Source: JBBDNC01 sp040877875
GTDB taxonomy: Bacteria; Bacteroidota; Rhodothermia; Balneolales; Balneolaceae
Direction: 5' to 3'
Assembly (NCBI GenBank): GCA_040877875.1
Contig: JBBDNC010000013.1
Span: 1-41,242, forward strand
Length of the DNA stretch: 41,242 bases
This document shows, piece by piece, positions 33,644-41,242 of this stretch (within the stretch, counting starts at the first letter, position 1; each line of letters opens with the position of its first letter). The notes beneath the pieces were generated by a model. The model was not told the DNA's origin. It searched no databases and saw only the letters and a program-made list of their open reading frames with translations. Position numbers and translations under genes: made by a program.

Positions 33644-34474
33644 TCAGGGATTGACCTTTTTTACAAACTTTCCCGATACCCAGCCTCGCATTTTAACCTC
33701 CACCTGGTACCAGTCGTTCTGTTCGTCGAGAATCTTCAATTCCGTATTTCGTGAGAGAGGAGGGGCAATCTTGTCGGTGCCTGTCGAAGGACCGGAGCGG
33801 ATATTCAGTGCAGAGGCATTTACGATACCTTTTGAGGCCGGTTTATCTTCCTCGTCCTCCTCATCGCTCTTTCGATCGGCATGGAGCAGCCGGTCTCTTA
33901 CTTTATCCAGTGGAAATGCAGGTCCCGGATCGATTTTCCGGCCTGGCGAAATTTCCTCATGCCCCAAGATAAAGCGGATATCATAGGCAGACATCAACGT
34001 TTTGCAGAGGTTGAACACTGCGTCAATTTGTTTTTCATTATACCGATGCCAGTAAGAGGGTTGGTCTTCATTTCGGTGGACTGCTTTGATGACCTCTTCT
34101 TCCGGGTAGGTGCGTCCAAACCAGGATTGATAAGTGTCACCGCTTTTTACCAGTTTGCCGGCATTGACAATCTCAATACCGATCGAGTAGCGATTCAGTC
34201 CGCTTCGGTCGTGCCAGGAACTTTTACCGGCGTGCCAGGCGATCTCGTTAAACGGGACCATCTGTGTCAGGTTACCGTCGGAGTCAACCACTACATGAGC
34301 GGAGGCCTGAATACCGGATTCCTTGAATGTGTGAATGGTGGAAAGTGCATTGCTGCCGGCCGTGTAGTGGATGACCACCGTATCCGGCAGGCCGCTATTG
34401 AATGTCCCGCTTGTTTTATCGGTTTTTTCAAAATCTGCGAAATCGGATTTCAGAGTGTGTTGAGAGATTTCCAT
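33644..34474 (-). CDS. N-acetylmuramoyl-L-alanine amidase (Amidase_2) with C-terminal SH3b domain
   Basis: 276 residues. Residues about 28-200 are an Amidase_2/PGRP-like domain cleaving the amide bond between N-acetylmuramate and the stem peptide: zinc ligands H36 (VIHYTAGS), H172 (LGHEEISPGRKIDPG) and D182, with substrate-pocket segments AWHAGKSSW and SIGIEIVN. A charged linker (DEEDEEDK) leads to an SH3b domain (about 216-274: VNASALNIRSGPSTGTDKI, WYQVEVKMRGWVSGKF) that likely binds the wall. No signal peptide is visible, so export would need lysis or another route; this resembles phage endolysins. It is convergent with the eCIS block. Its 33455-33643 neighbour gap has only a short CGGTAT/ATACCG hairpin near 33551. 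A role in particle release is speculative. Confidence 0.93.
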   Translation of the reverse strand: MEISQHTLKSDFADFEKTDKTSGTFNSGLPDTVVIHYTAGSNALSTIHTFKESGIQASAHVVVDSDGNLTQMVPFNEIAWHAGKSSWHDRSGLNRYSIGIEIVNAGKLVKSGDTYQSWFGRTYPEEEVIKAVHRNEDQPSYWHRYNEKQIDAVFNLCKTLMSAYDIRFILGHEEISPGRKIDPGPAFPLDKVRDRLLHADRKSDEEDEEDKPASKGIVNASALNIRSGPSTGTDKIAPPLSRNTELKILDEQNDWYQVEVKMRGWVSGKFVKKVNP

Positions 34475-34601
34475 AATGGATCACGATAAGTTTTGAGTCG
34501 AAAATTCAACAGTTACAGTTTTAATCAGATTTTCATTTCCCACACAGAATCAGGTTATTGATTTTTTGAATCCGATCCAAAAAAATGGCAGATATCCGAC
34601 C

Positions 34602-35474
34602 TCAATCACTATCCCCATCGCTGTCACTTTCATCTTCACTATTCCATAACCGGGAAGGGTGAATGCTTTCCAGTCTATCAGCCACTTCAGGGTCCAGAGC
34701 AGGATGGAAATCGAAGCCGGTGAGTTCTTCAATCCTGTCTACCGGAACCAGGTAAGGTTCCAGCGGATCGCTTCCATCAATCCCCTGAGGGACAAGAAAT
34801 GCTTTCATTTTCAGATCTCCGTTCTCTTCAACCTTGAGAATCTTGAAGTTGTGGCTGGGAACCCTGACCTCATCCTGAAGCCATTCCCTCTCATCCCTGA
34901 ATACCGGGCCGGTGGTGACCCAAACCACGTCGAATGTTTCAGAATAATCCCGGGCAATTAAACTTTCCAGCTCTCGCCACCACTGCCTGTTCAGTTCCGG
35001 AGTTTGAGGGATGATATTCGTCATAAGAAAAGTCTCCCGCTGGGCGTCTTCACCATGTTGCATGACGATGGCATAGTTCGGGGCCATATGTCCCCTGTCA
35101 TATCCGGAATGGGTATAGTGGTCATGGGAGATTCTGTTTTCAGTACGATCGTCAATCAGAAACCTGCCCGGTCTGTCGTAGGTAGAGTCTTCGTCTACAC
35201 TTTCAACACGGTAGGCAACCCAGGCCGGTACTCCCCGTGTTTCATCATATCCTGCAACATACCCTTCATTGAATAACACCTTCAGTGAATTCGGATAATC
35301 CGATACAGCCGGCAGGCCGGCATAGGTGTAGAAGCGATGGTTATCCGGTTCTGAGGGTTTCCTGGGAATCGACTGACAAGAGGTCCCTATAAAAAGGATC
35401 GTGAAAAGTAAAAATAGGATCCTGTTTTTTACTGAAGGCCTCTCAGGTCTGTCGGAAAGTGTGAATAAAAGCAT
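34602..35474 (-). CDS. DNA/RNA non-specific endonuclease, lipoprotein
   Basis: 290 residues of the NUC1/EndA (ββα-Me) family. The catalytic motif DRGH is at 126-129 (YDRGHMAPNYA), and N153 in MTNIIPQ is the expected Mg-ligand Asn. TGPVF and the final DFHPAL region also fit. The N-terminus has a hydrophobic stretch (ILFLLFTILFIGTSC) with lipobox Cys33, so the enzyme should be exported and lipid-anchored, where it could degrade extracellular nucleic acid. An internal start giving a shorter signal is not obvious, since the upstream valine is GTA. The C-terminus is an acidic tail (EDESDSDGDSD). It is on the minus strand with the amidase, 127 bases away. It is probably a scavenging nuclease and not an injected effector. 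Confidence 0.94.
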   Translation of the reverse strand: MLLFTLSDRPERPSVKNRILFLLFTILFIGTSCQSIPRKPSEPDNHRFYTYAGLPAVSDYPNSLKVLFNEGYVAGYDETRGVPAWVAYRVESVDEDSTYDRPGRFLIDDRTENRISHDHYTHSGYDRGHMAPNYAIVMQHGEDAQRETFLMTNIIPQTPELNRQWWRELESLIARDYSETFDVVWVTTGPVFRDEREWLQDEVRVPSHNFKILKVEENGDLKMKAFLVPQGIDGSDPLEPYLVPVDRIEELTGFDFHPALDPEVADRLESIHPSRLWNSEDESDSDGDSD

Positions 35475-35906
35475 TGAAAAACGGTTTACAAGTTAACAAT
35501 AAGAGAAGAGGTTTACTACGATTGGGTCATAAGAGGTCTAGTATGTCTTGCTGACTTATTCTGATTCCAAAAACTACTTTATTTGCAAAGGCTCCTGCAA
35601 TTGAATATATAGATTTAATGATTTAAAGGTAAAGTTATTAAAGTATATAAATGCCTGTAAATGAAGGTTTATTTTGAAGCTACCTTGTATTAAGATGACT
35701 GAAATGACGTACAGTTAGAACTTTTTACTGATTTGATCCTCTAAATTGCTCATTATTATCGGTTGATTGAAAAAATTCAGGGTTTAAGACTTGAATGCAA
35801 TGCCATTTTCATAGGTTTATTCAAGTGCATTAGATTATAGAATTCCTTATTCTAACAAAGTCGAATTTATTAGAATAAGGAATTCTATAATCCAACAGGT
35901 TAGAAT
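35475..35906. promoter_or_regulatory. AT-rich divergent intergenic region between nuclease and Fic genes
   Basis: This 432-base stretch between two divergent genes is strongly AT-rich and carries no supported gene. It must hold the promoters of the nuclease lipoprotein (minus) and the Fic gene (plus). Its right end contains the perfect inverted repeat listed separately. I cannot point to definite promoter boxes. Confidence 0.5.
35833..35892. promoter_or_regulatory. Perfect 23-bp inverted repeat upstream of fic, probable operator
   Basis: The arm at 35833-35855 is the exact reverse complement of the arm at 35870-35892, with a 14-base spacer. Each arm is itself an imperfect dyad (TTAGAAT and ATTCTATAA). 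A further half-site TTAGAATA overlaps the Fic start codon at 35900-35907. Multiple dyads covering a start region suggest an autoregulatory operator, plausibly bound by the Fic protein's C-terminal winged helix; the binding partner is inference. Confidence 0.75.
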
Positions 35907-36992
35907 ATGGAGAAAATAAAACACCATGACTTGCCTTTATTGCCGCCTAAAGAGGATGTTGATCTCCCGCTGAAAATGTTAACTGAGGCACATCATGCTG
36001 TTGGAGAACTAAAAGGCCGGATGTATAGGGATGTTATCAATCCAACTCTTATTGTAGGCCCCTTGCTTAACAAAGAAGCGGTAGCAAGCTCAAAAATAGA
36101 AGGTACACAAACAAGTGTCGAAGAAGTATTAAGGTATGAAGCTGGAGACCGAAAGAGTGAAAATCCGGATATTCTGGAAGTATTAAACTATAGAGAAGCA
36201 ATTCATGAATCCGTTGATTTTATAAAAAGGAAACCTTCAGGTGAGCATTTGATAAGAATGTTGCACACCGTTTTACTTTCTTCCGTACGTGGAAAAGAAC
36301 GTGACCCCGGTAATTACCGTAGAACAACAGTGCATCTCGGTAAACCGGGAAGTACTGCAAGGGAGGCAGTATATATTCCGCCGAAAGCGGATAAAATTAT
36401 CGGATTAATGAAAAATTGGGTGGAGTTTGTGCATAACCATGAAATGGATGTAATGATTAAAACAGCTATTGCACACTACCAATTTGAAGCCATCCATCCG
36501 TTTATGGATGGAAATGGCCGGGTAGGAAGGCTAATGATTCCTATAATCTTATTTGAGAAGGAGATTATTTCCTATCCCTACTTTTATATCAGTGAGTATT
36601 TTGAACAAAACCGTTCACAATATTATGAAGCACTCCGAGGTGTTGATCGTGATAGAGATTGGGATTCATGGGTACGTTTTTTCCTGGTTGCTATAAAAGA
36701 AACGGCTGTTCATATGCAAGGTAAAGTTATGAACATGTACGATCTGTACAGCAACACAAAAGATGAGATTGTGAAAATGAACTCGCAGTATGCTCAACTG
36801 TTTCTGGATTTGCTTTTTGAACGGCCGATTATCTCATCAAAGGAAATACAGAAAAGACTTGAACAACCCAGCTCGCAAACACGATATAACCTGATTGATA
36901 AGTTTGAAGATGCAGGGATTATCTCAGAGATTACCGGTAATAAAAGAAATAAAGTATATGCATTTGATCAACTACTGAAGATTATTGAATAA
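35907..36992 (+). CDS. Fic-family protein with N-terminal inhibitory motif and C-terminal winged helix
   Basis: 361 residues. The Fic core motif is intact: HPFMDGNGRVGR at 197-208 (catalytic His197, Gly-rich anion hole), typical of enzymes that transfer AMP from ATP to protein hydroxyls. An S-x-x-x-E-G inhibitory helix motif (SSKIEGTQ, 61-68) lies N-terminal to the core, so it is a class II, self-inhibited Fic. Residues about 300-360 form a winged helix (IISSKEIQKRLEQPSSQTRYNLIDKFEDAGII...GNKRNKVYAF). This architecture is common in stand-alone, probably autoregulated Fic proteins. ATG 35907 lies 15 bases after the large inverted repeat. No separate antitoxin gene is present, in line with a class II Fic. 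Confidence 0.95.
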   Translation: MEKIKHHDLPLLPPKEDVDLPLKMLTEAHHAVGELKGRMYRDVINPTLIVGPLLNKEAVASSKIEGTQTSVEEVLRYEAGDRKSENPDILEVLNYREAIHESVDFIKRKPSGEHLIRMLHTVLLSSVRGKERDPGNYRRTTVHLGKPGSTAREAVYIPPKADKIIGLMKNWVEFVHNHEMDVMIKTAIAHYQFEAIHPFMDGNGRVGRLMIPIILFEKEIISYPYFYISEYFEQNRSQYYEALRGVDRDRDWDSWVRFFLVAIKETAVHMQGKVMNMYDLYSNTKDEIVKMNSQYAQLFLDLLFERPIISSKEIQKRLEQPSSQTRYNLIDKFEDAGIISEITGNKRNKVYAFDQLLKIIE

Positions 36993-37063
36993 ATTACATT
37001 TCAATTACGTAATCACCGATACGCAATCTACCCCACAAACCCATTTTCACTATATCTGCCATT

Positions 37064-38236
37064 ATGAAGGAACCGACGATTTCAATCCGACTTCATTCAT
37101 GTTTTTTTGCATTGCTGTTTTTAACTTTTTCCACTGTAACTGCTCAAGATCTGTATTATCCGCCGCCGGGTGAGGAGTGGGAGGCGAAGCCGGCTGTCGA
37201 TCTGGGGTTTGACGAGGTCGAGCTGAACGCGGCCGTAGAGTTTGCACTTGATAACGAAAACAGTGTGGAGCGGGATCTGCGCATTGCTATCCTCCGTGCA
37301 TTCAACCCAGAGCCCTATCATGAGATCAAAGGACCGGTCCGGGAACGTGGTAAACCGGCCGGTATGGTGATTAAAAATGGATATGTGGCCGCTCAATGGG
37401 GGGATCTGAACCGGGTGGATATGACCTTCAGTGTTACCAAGAGTTACCTTTCGACTGTTGCCGGCTTGGCGTGGGACCGAGGGTTGATCCGGAGTACAGA
37501 CGATCTTGTAAACGAGTATGTATGGGACCGAACTTTTCATGGCGATCACAACAGTACGATTACTTGGCACCACCTGTTGAATCAATCGTCGGACTGGTCG
37601 GGAACCTTGTTTGGTATGGAGGATTGGGGAGACCGCCCACCGCAGGAAGGTGGGATTGATGACTGGCGGATGCGAAAACTCCGCGAACCGGGGACACATT
37701 TTAAGTACAATGATGTACGGGTGAATGTGCTGGCCTATTCACTGCTGCAGGTATGGCGGGAACCGCTGCCCGTGGTGTTGAGGAAAAAAATCATGGATCC
37801 GATCGGGGCGTCCACAACCTGGAGGTGGCACGGCTACGAGAACTCCTGGACAATGGTTGACGGGAGAAAAGTACAGTCGGTAAGCGGCGGCGGACACAAC
37901 GGTGGCGGTGTATTCATCAATACGCTGGACCAGGCGCGGTTCGGGTTGTTATTTGCCCGTCGTGGAAACTGGAGGGGTAAGCAGCTTCTGTCCGGAGATT
38001 GGATCGATAAAGCCAAAGCCCCGTCGGAGCCGAATCCGAGATACGGATATATGTGGTGGACGTTGAAAGAGGACATGCAATGGGAGTCCGTACCCGATCA
38101 TGTGTACTATGCAGCCGGTTTCGGGGGCAACTATATTGTGGTGGATGAAGAGAATGACCTGGTTGTGGTTCTTCGCTGGATAGAAGGCAATGTCCTAGGA
38201 GAGTTTATGGGGAGGGTGTATCAGGCGATGGAGTAG
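37064..38236 (+). CDS. Secreted serine hydrolase, beta-lactamase/class C fold
   Basis: 390 residues. An N-terminal Sec signal (LHSCFFALLFLTFSTVTAQ) is followed by a class C beta-lactamase/DD-peptidase-like domain: the S-x-x-K motif is FSVTK with nucleophile Ser123 and Lys126, the second motif is YND near 215-217 (FKYNDVRVN), and the third motif region is GGGHNGGGVFINT. Family members include esterases, peptidases and D-amino-acid amidases, so a true beta-lactamase activity cannot be inferred. The ATG at 37064 gives a clean signal peptide. It lies 71 bases after the Fic gene on the same strand but its GC-richer composition suggests an independent origin. Confidence 0.92.
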   Translation: MKEPTISIRLHSCFFALLFLTFSTVTAQDLYYPPPGEEWEAKPAVDLGFDEVELNAAVEFALDNENSVERDLRIAILRAFNPEPYHEIKGPVRERGKPAGMVIKNGYVAAQWGDLNRVDMTFSVTKSYLSTVAGLAWDRGLIRSTDDLVNEYVWDRTFHGDHNSTITWHHLLNQSSDWSGTLFGMEDWGDRPPQEGGIDDWRMRKLREPGTHFKYNDVRVNVLAYSLLQVWREPLPVVLRKKIMDPIGASTTWRWHGYENSWTMVDGRKVQSVSGGGHNGGGVFINTLDQARFGLLFARRGNWRGKQLLSGDWIDKAKAPSEPNPRYGYMWWTLKEDMQWESVPDHVYYAAGFGGNYIVVDEENDLVVVLRWIEGNVLGEFMGRVYQAME

Positions 38237-38435
38237 GGTTATAGTATAATTGTTACAAATAATAATGATTCATTAAACGTATTTTCCATAGCTTCCTAAG
38301 CTACTCACATCTGGTTTTGTAAATAGCTATATGCATATAACACTTATTGTATAGGAAGAGGTTTTTACATATAAAAGATTTTTTATTAAAAAATTGATTA
38401 ATTATTAACAGTTACTACGTAAATAAGATAGATAT

Positions 38436-40706
38436 ATGAAACCATTTCCGCGTTTACTGTCTGCACTGTTCCTCGTTCTGTGTTTTGGTTATGGTTGCGA
38501 ATTTGAGAGTACAAATCAGGAATCAGCCCAGGAAGGTGAGTGGGTCGACAGGTTCGATAATTTTACCGACTGGGGAATCTATCGGGGAGATAAAAAAGGG
38601 AATCAATATTCCGAGCTGGATCAGATCAACACGGAGAACGTTCATCTGTTGGAGCCAGTATGGGAGTACGACACCCGAGTATTAACGGGACCCGGGATGC
38701 AGTCGAATCCCATTGTCATTGATGGACTTATGTACTTTGCCGATCCTGCGATGAATTTAGTTGCTCTTGATGCGACTACCGGGGAAGAGCTATGGATCAT
38801 TGAGCCGAATAACTATCATGATGAGGATATTGCAAAAGGACAACTGCTTAAAGGCGTTGTGTATTGGGAAGACGAAAATGGTGATAATCAGAGAATTTTT
38901 CATTTTGTGAGAGATATTGTATTCGCATTTGATCCGACGACCGGGGAGATAATCGAGTCCTTTGGAGATAAGGGATATATCGATTTAAAAGAGAATTACG
39001 TGTGGGATGCTGATTATCTGGAGGGTCAAATTCAAGTTACAACTCCGGGCATAACCTATAAAAATTATTTGATTGTAGGTTCAAAAATTAACGAAGGCGA
39101 TACAGCCCCACCGGGTAATATTCGGGCATTTGATACGCTAACGGGCGAATATCAATGGACCTTTCACACCATTCCTCAGGAAGGACAGCCCGGGTACGAT
39201 ACCTGGGAATGGGAAGAGAATATAATTTATGGCGGAGCCAACCCGTGGGCTGGATTTACTGTCGACGAAGAGCGCGGCTGGGTATTTGCTGCCACGGGCT
39301 CGGCCACAGGGGGGATACATGGTGGCGGTACCTCGCGAAAAGGAAAGAACTTGTTTGCCAATACGGTTTTAGCCCTGGACGCAACAACCGGTGAGCGGCA
39401 ATGGCATTACCAGGCTATCCATCATGATATTTGGGATTATGATTTGCCTCCACCTCCCATGTTGGCCACGATCAATTCGGAAGGGGAGGCCCGGGATGTA
39501 GTGGTTCAGACCGGCAAACATCCCACCATGTTGATATTGGACAGAGACACCGGCGAACCGGTATTCCCGGTTGTGGAGAAGCCTGTGCCAACGGAAGTGG
39601 TGCCCGGTGAGGAGGCGTATCCTACCCAGCCGTGGCCGCTGAAGCCGGAACCCCTCGTGCGCACGTCGATGTATGAGTCCGATATTACCGACATTACCCC
39701 GGAATCTCATGAGGCCGTTCTGGAAAAGTTCAGGAAGCTTAAGACAGGTCCTGTCTTTACGCCTCCCAGCATCGAAGGTACCATAACAACTCCGGGTATA
39801 CACGGAGGGAACGAATGGGGAGGCCCGTCCTATGATCCTGAAACCAATACGGCTTATGTTAATGTCAATAATGTACCGTTTATCTTGACTCTCATTCCCA
39901 GGAAGCCCGACCAGTACGGAGAGATGACAGACGTCCGGCGTGGCGAGGTTACTTATAATTCGCAATGCGCGGCTTGCCACGGCGCCCAGAGGCAAGGAAC
40001 CATGGGTGTTCCATCTCTTGTGGATATGCAGATAAACACGGATTCAATACGGACCGTCGTAACAGAAGGCCGAATTAATATGCCGGCATTTCCGAGTATC
40101 TCTGGTGAGGATATGGACAATCTTATAATGTATCTGGAGAGAGAGATTGAAGAAACGAGCCGTTCTGGTATGGATACTACGTTAACTTTTGAAGGGGAAA
40201 ATGATTTTACCTGGAGTGGGGAACGTGATGGACTGAAATGGTCAACGTCCACCCCGCAATACGTGCCGGAACTTGATTATTTAACCGACCACATGGGGTT
40301 GCCGGGCATTAAACCGCCCTGGGGTGAACTCGTCGCTGTCGATATTGATAAAGGCGAGATCAAATGGAAAGTGCCGCTGGGCGAATATCCCATACTGGCC
40401 GACAGTTTGGGAATTGACAAAAAGACAGGTGCTGAGAACTTTGGCGGACTGGTTACGACGGCGGGCGGTCTCATTTTCATAGCCGCCACCGAAGATTCGA
40501 AATTCCGGGCATTTGACAAGAGCAACGGCGAGCTATTATGGGAGTTTCAAATGGAGGCTCCGGGCTTTTCAGCACCCTCGGTCTACAAGATAGACGGCAG
40601 GCAATATGTGGTGATCGTCGCTGGCGGTGGCGGAAGAAGATATCGGTCTCCCGTCTCGCAGCCCATTGGCCGAACGGTCCATGCTTTTGCCTTACCCGAT
40701 GAATAA
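38436..40706 (+). CDS. PQQ-type quinoprotein dehydrogenase with embedded cytochrome c domain, lipoprotein
   Basis: 756 residues. The signal (LLSALFLVLCFGYGC) ends in a lipobox with Cys21. An eight-bladed quinoprotein propeller is indicated by repeated blade motifs such as LVALDATTGEELW, VLALDATTGERQWHYQ, LVAVDIDKGEIKW and FRAFDKSNGELLWEFQ. A class I cytochrome c domain is inserted near residues 500-590: CAACH haem site (511-515) and a probable axial Met in NMPAFPS. It should oxidise a sugar or alcohol outside the cytoplasm and pass electrons through its own haem. The substrate is not deducible. The 199-base upstream gap is very AT-rich and has a TAGCTT/AAGCTA hairpin (38289-38303). Confidence 0.93.
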   Translation: MKPFPRLLSALFLVLCFGYGCEFESTNQESAQEGEWVDRFDNFTDWGIYRGDKKGNQYSELDQINTENVHLLEPVWEYDTRVLTGPGMQSNPIVIDGLMYFADPAMNLVALDATTGEELWIIEPNNYHDEDIAKGQLLKGVVYWEDENGDNQRIFHFVRDIVFAFDPTTGEIIESFGDKGYIDLKENYVWDADYLEGQIQVTTPGITYKNYLIVGSKINEGDTAPPGNIRAFDTLTGEYQWTFHTIPQEGQPGYDTWEWEENIIYGGANPWAGFTVDEERGWVFAATGSATGGIHGGGTSRKGKNLFANTVLALDATTGERQWHYQAIHHDIWDYDLPPPPMLATINSEGEARDVVVQTGKHPTMLILDRDTGEPVFPVVEKPVPTEVVPGEEAYPTQPWPLKPEPLVRTSMYESDITDITPESHEAVLEKFRKLKTGPVFTPPSIEGTITTPGIHGGNEWGGPSYDPETNTAYVNVNNVPFILTLIPRKPDQYGEMTDVRRGEVTYNSQCAACHGAQRQGTMGVPSLVDMQINTDSIRTVVTEGRINMPAFPSISGEDMDNLIMYLEREIEETSRSGMDTTLTFEGENDFTWSGERDGLKWSTSTPQYVPELDYLTDHMGLPGIKPPWGELVAVDIDKGEIKWKVPLGEYPILADSLGIDKKTGAENFGGLVTTAGGLIFIAATEDSKFRAFDKSNGELLWEFQMEAPGFSAPSVYKIDGRQYVVIVAGGGGRRYRSPVSQPIGRTVHAFALPDE

Positions 40707-41130
40707 ATTTTATTCAAAGAATTCCCCGATGGCTCTGCCTCGGATTCATTTATTGTACGAATAATAATTCCCGTTTAACCCTTTTAGGAAGCCAGTACGA
40801 TTTTAAACGGAAGAAAAAATCCAATAAAAAAAGCTGCTAAAATCGAATGAATATTCCACCCCAATAGGATTCACTCGATAGGCCAAATTAAAATAGCGAA
40901 ACAGAATTGAAGAATAATATGGGAAGGATCCAATTCTCCATAAAACTTCTCATTGTCATTGAGTTGTTAGATCAATTTTATCACAAAATATGGTATTAAG
41001 TCATAAAGAGAGTAATTAACGTTCAAAAGTCCAATGTATGAAAAGGGCAATATTCAAATGGACTTGCAAAAAAATATTGTGCCATTGTTGTGCCTGAAAA
41101 ATTCATCTTTCAGAATCAGAGAGGAAAAGC
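40707..41130. other. AT-rich intergenic region before the tRNA gene
   Basis: No open frame worth calling. Visible inverted repeats are CCGTTTAA/TTAAACGG (40771-40778, 40803-40810), an imperfect CGAATGAAT/ATTCACTCG pair (40844-40852, 40869-40877) and AAGTCCA/TGGACTT near 41028-41064. None has a proper U-tract. Nothing else is seen. Confidence 0.5.
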
Positions 41131-41181
41131 ATAAAACAGTAAACCCCTGTAATTCATTAACTATATGAACTACAAGGGTTT
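41131..41181 (-). terminator. Intrinsic terminator downstream of the tRNA-Leu gene
   Basis: Arms 41141-41156 and 41166-41181 pair at 14 of 16 positions around a 9-base loop. On the minus strand the stem is followed by a T-rich stretch (ACTGTTTTATGCTTTTCC). It begins five bases after the 3' end of the tRNA, as expected for its terminator. Confidence 0.75.
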
Positions 41182-41185
41182 AAAG

Positions 41186-41242
41186 TACCGGCGGCCGGAC
41201 TCGAACCGGCACGGACATTTTGATGTCCATTGGATTTTAAGT
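41186..41242 (-). tRNA. tRNA-Leu(UAA), 3' part, cut by the window edge
   Basis: Read on the minus strand, the window ends inside the anticodon arm: the loop contains CTTAAAA with anticodon TAA. A long class II variable arm follows (GGACAT paired with ATGTCC), then the T arm GCCGG-TTCGAGT-CCGGC and the 3' acceptor strand CGCCGGT with discriminator A. The long variable arm plus A discriminator identify leucine. CCA is not encoded. The 5' half lies beyond the right edge. Confidence 0.93.

Noticed and set aside
33881..34489. A 202-codon plus-strand frame opposite the amidase gene
   Set aside because: The minus-strand frame has a full Amidase_2 plus SH3b with zinc ligands; the plus-strand product resembles nothing and is a shadow.
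41131..41242. tRNA-Leu as an attachment site for an island ending here
   Set aside because: No integrase gene and no direct repeat of the tRNA 3' end was found in the window; the structure next to it is well explained as its terminator.

Overview
The window most likely comes from a Gram-negative bacterium of the Bacteroidota/Balneolota (FCB) group. This is an inference from three things: a Bacteroidota-style extracellular contractile injection system (eCIS), several outer-membrane-type lipoprotein signals, and A/T-rich translation starts without clear Shine-Dalgarno sequences at the sheath and first tube genes. Many proteins are strongly acidic, which would fit a marine or mildly halophilic host.

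Layout. Positions 1-3354 hold minus-strand housekeeping or signalling genes: the N-terminal part of a membrane-anchored protein cut by the window edge, an M1-family metallopeptidase lipoprotein and a single-domain response regulator. A long imperfect palindrome (401-550) lies between the first two. Positions 3878-33454 are one co-directional block of 19 genes forming a complete-looking eCIS. It starts with an AraC-type HTH-only regulator. The order then is: Afp16-like tube terminator (DUF4255), a 375-aa unknown, two sheaths, two tube proteins, a DUF5908 mini-protein, LysM baseplate protein, VgrG-like spike, PAAR tip, gp25-like baseplate protein, two giant baseplate wedge proteins, a 1350-aa cadherin/Ig-domain protein (fibre or adhesin candidate), the tape-measure protein, an AAA+ ATPase, a 1251-aa DUF4157 effector carrying an HNH nuclease-like module, and a TPR protein. 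Spacing is tight (4-nt and 7-nt overlaps, otherwise mostly gaps under 80 nt), so most of it is probably one operon.

Positions 33644-35474 hold two minus-strand genes: a leaderless amidase with an SH3b domain and a lipoprotein DNA/RNA non-specific nuclease. Positions 35833-36992 hold a Fic-family protein behind a perfect 23-bp inverted repeat. Then come a serine beta-lactamase-fold hydrolase, a PQQ-type quinoprotein with an embedded cytochrome c domain, and the 3' part of a tRNA-Leu(UAA) at the right edge.

How it works together. Sheath and tube are built on the baseplate (gp25, wedge proteins, LysM, spike, PAAR). Their length is set by the tape-measure protein and they are capped by the DUF4255 protein; the ATPase is thought to assist assembly. 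The DUF4157 protein is the likely cargo. Its HNH module is much more AT-rich than both flanks, which suggests a swapped-in toxin cassette. The most unusual points are this mosaic effector, a ComEA-like helix-hairpin-helix motif inside a baseplate protein, an extra domain in the first sheath, and the cadherin-repeat protein where a tail fibre would be expected.
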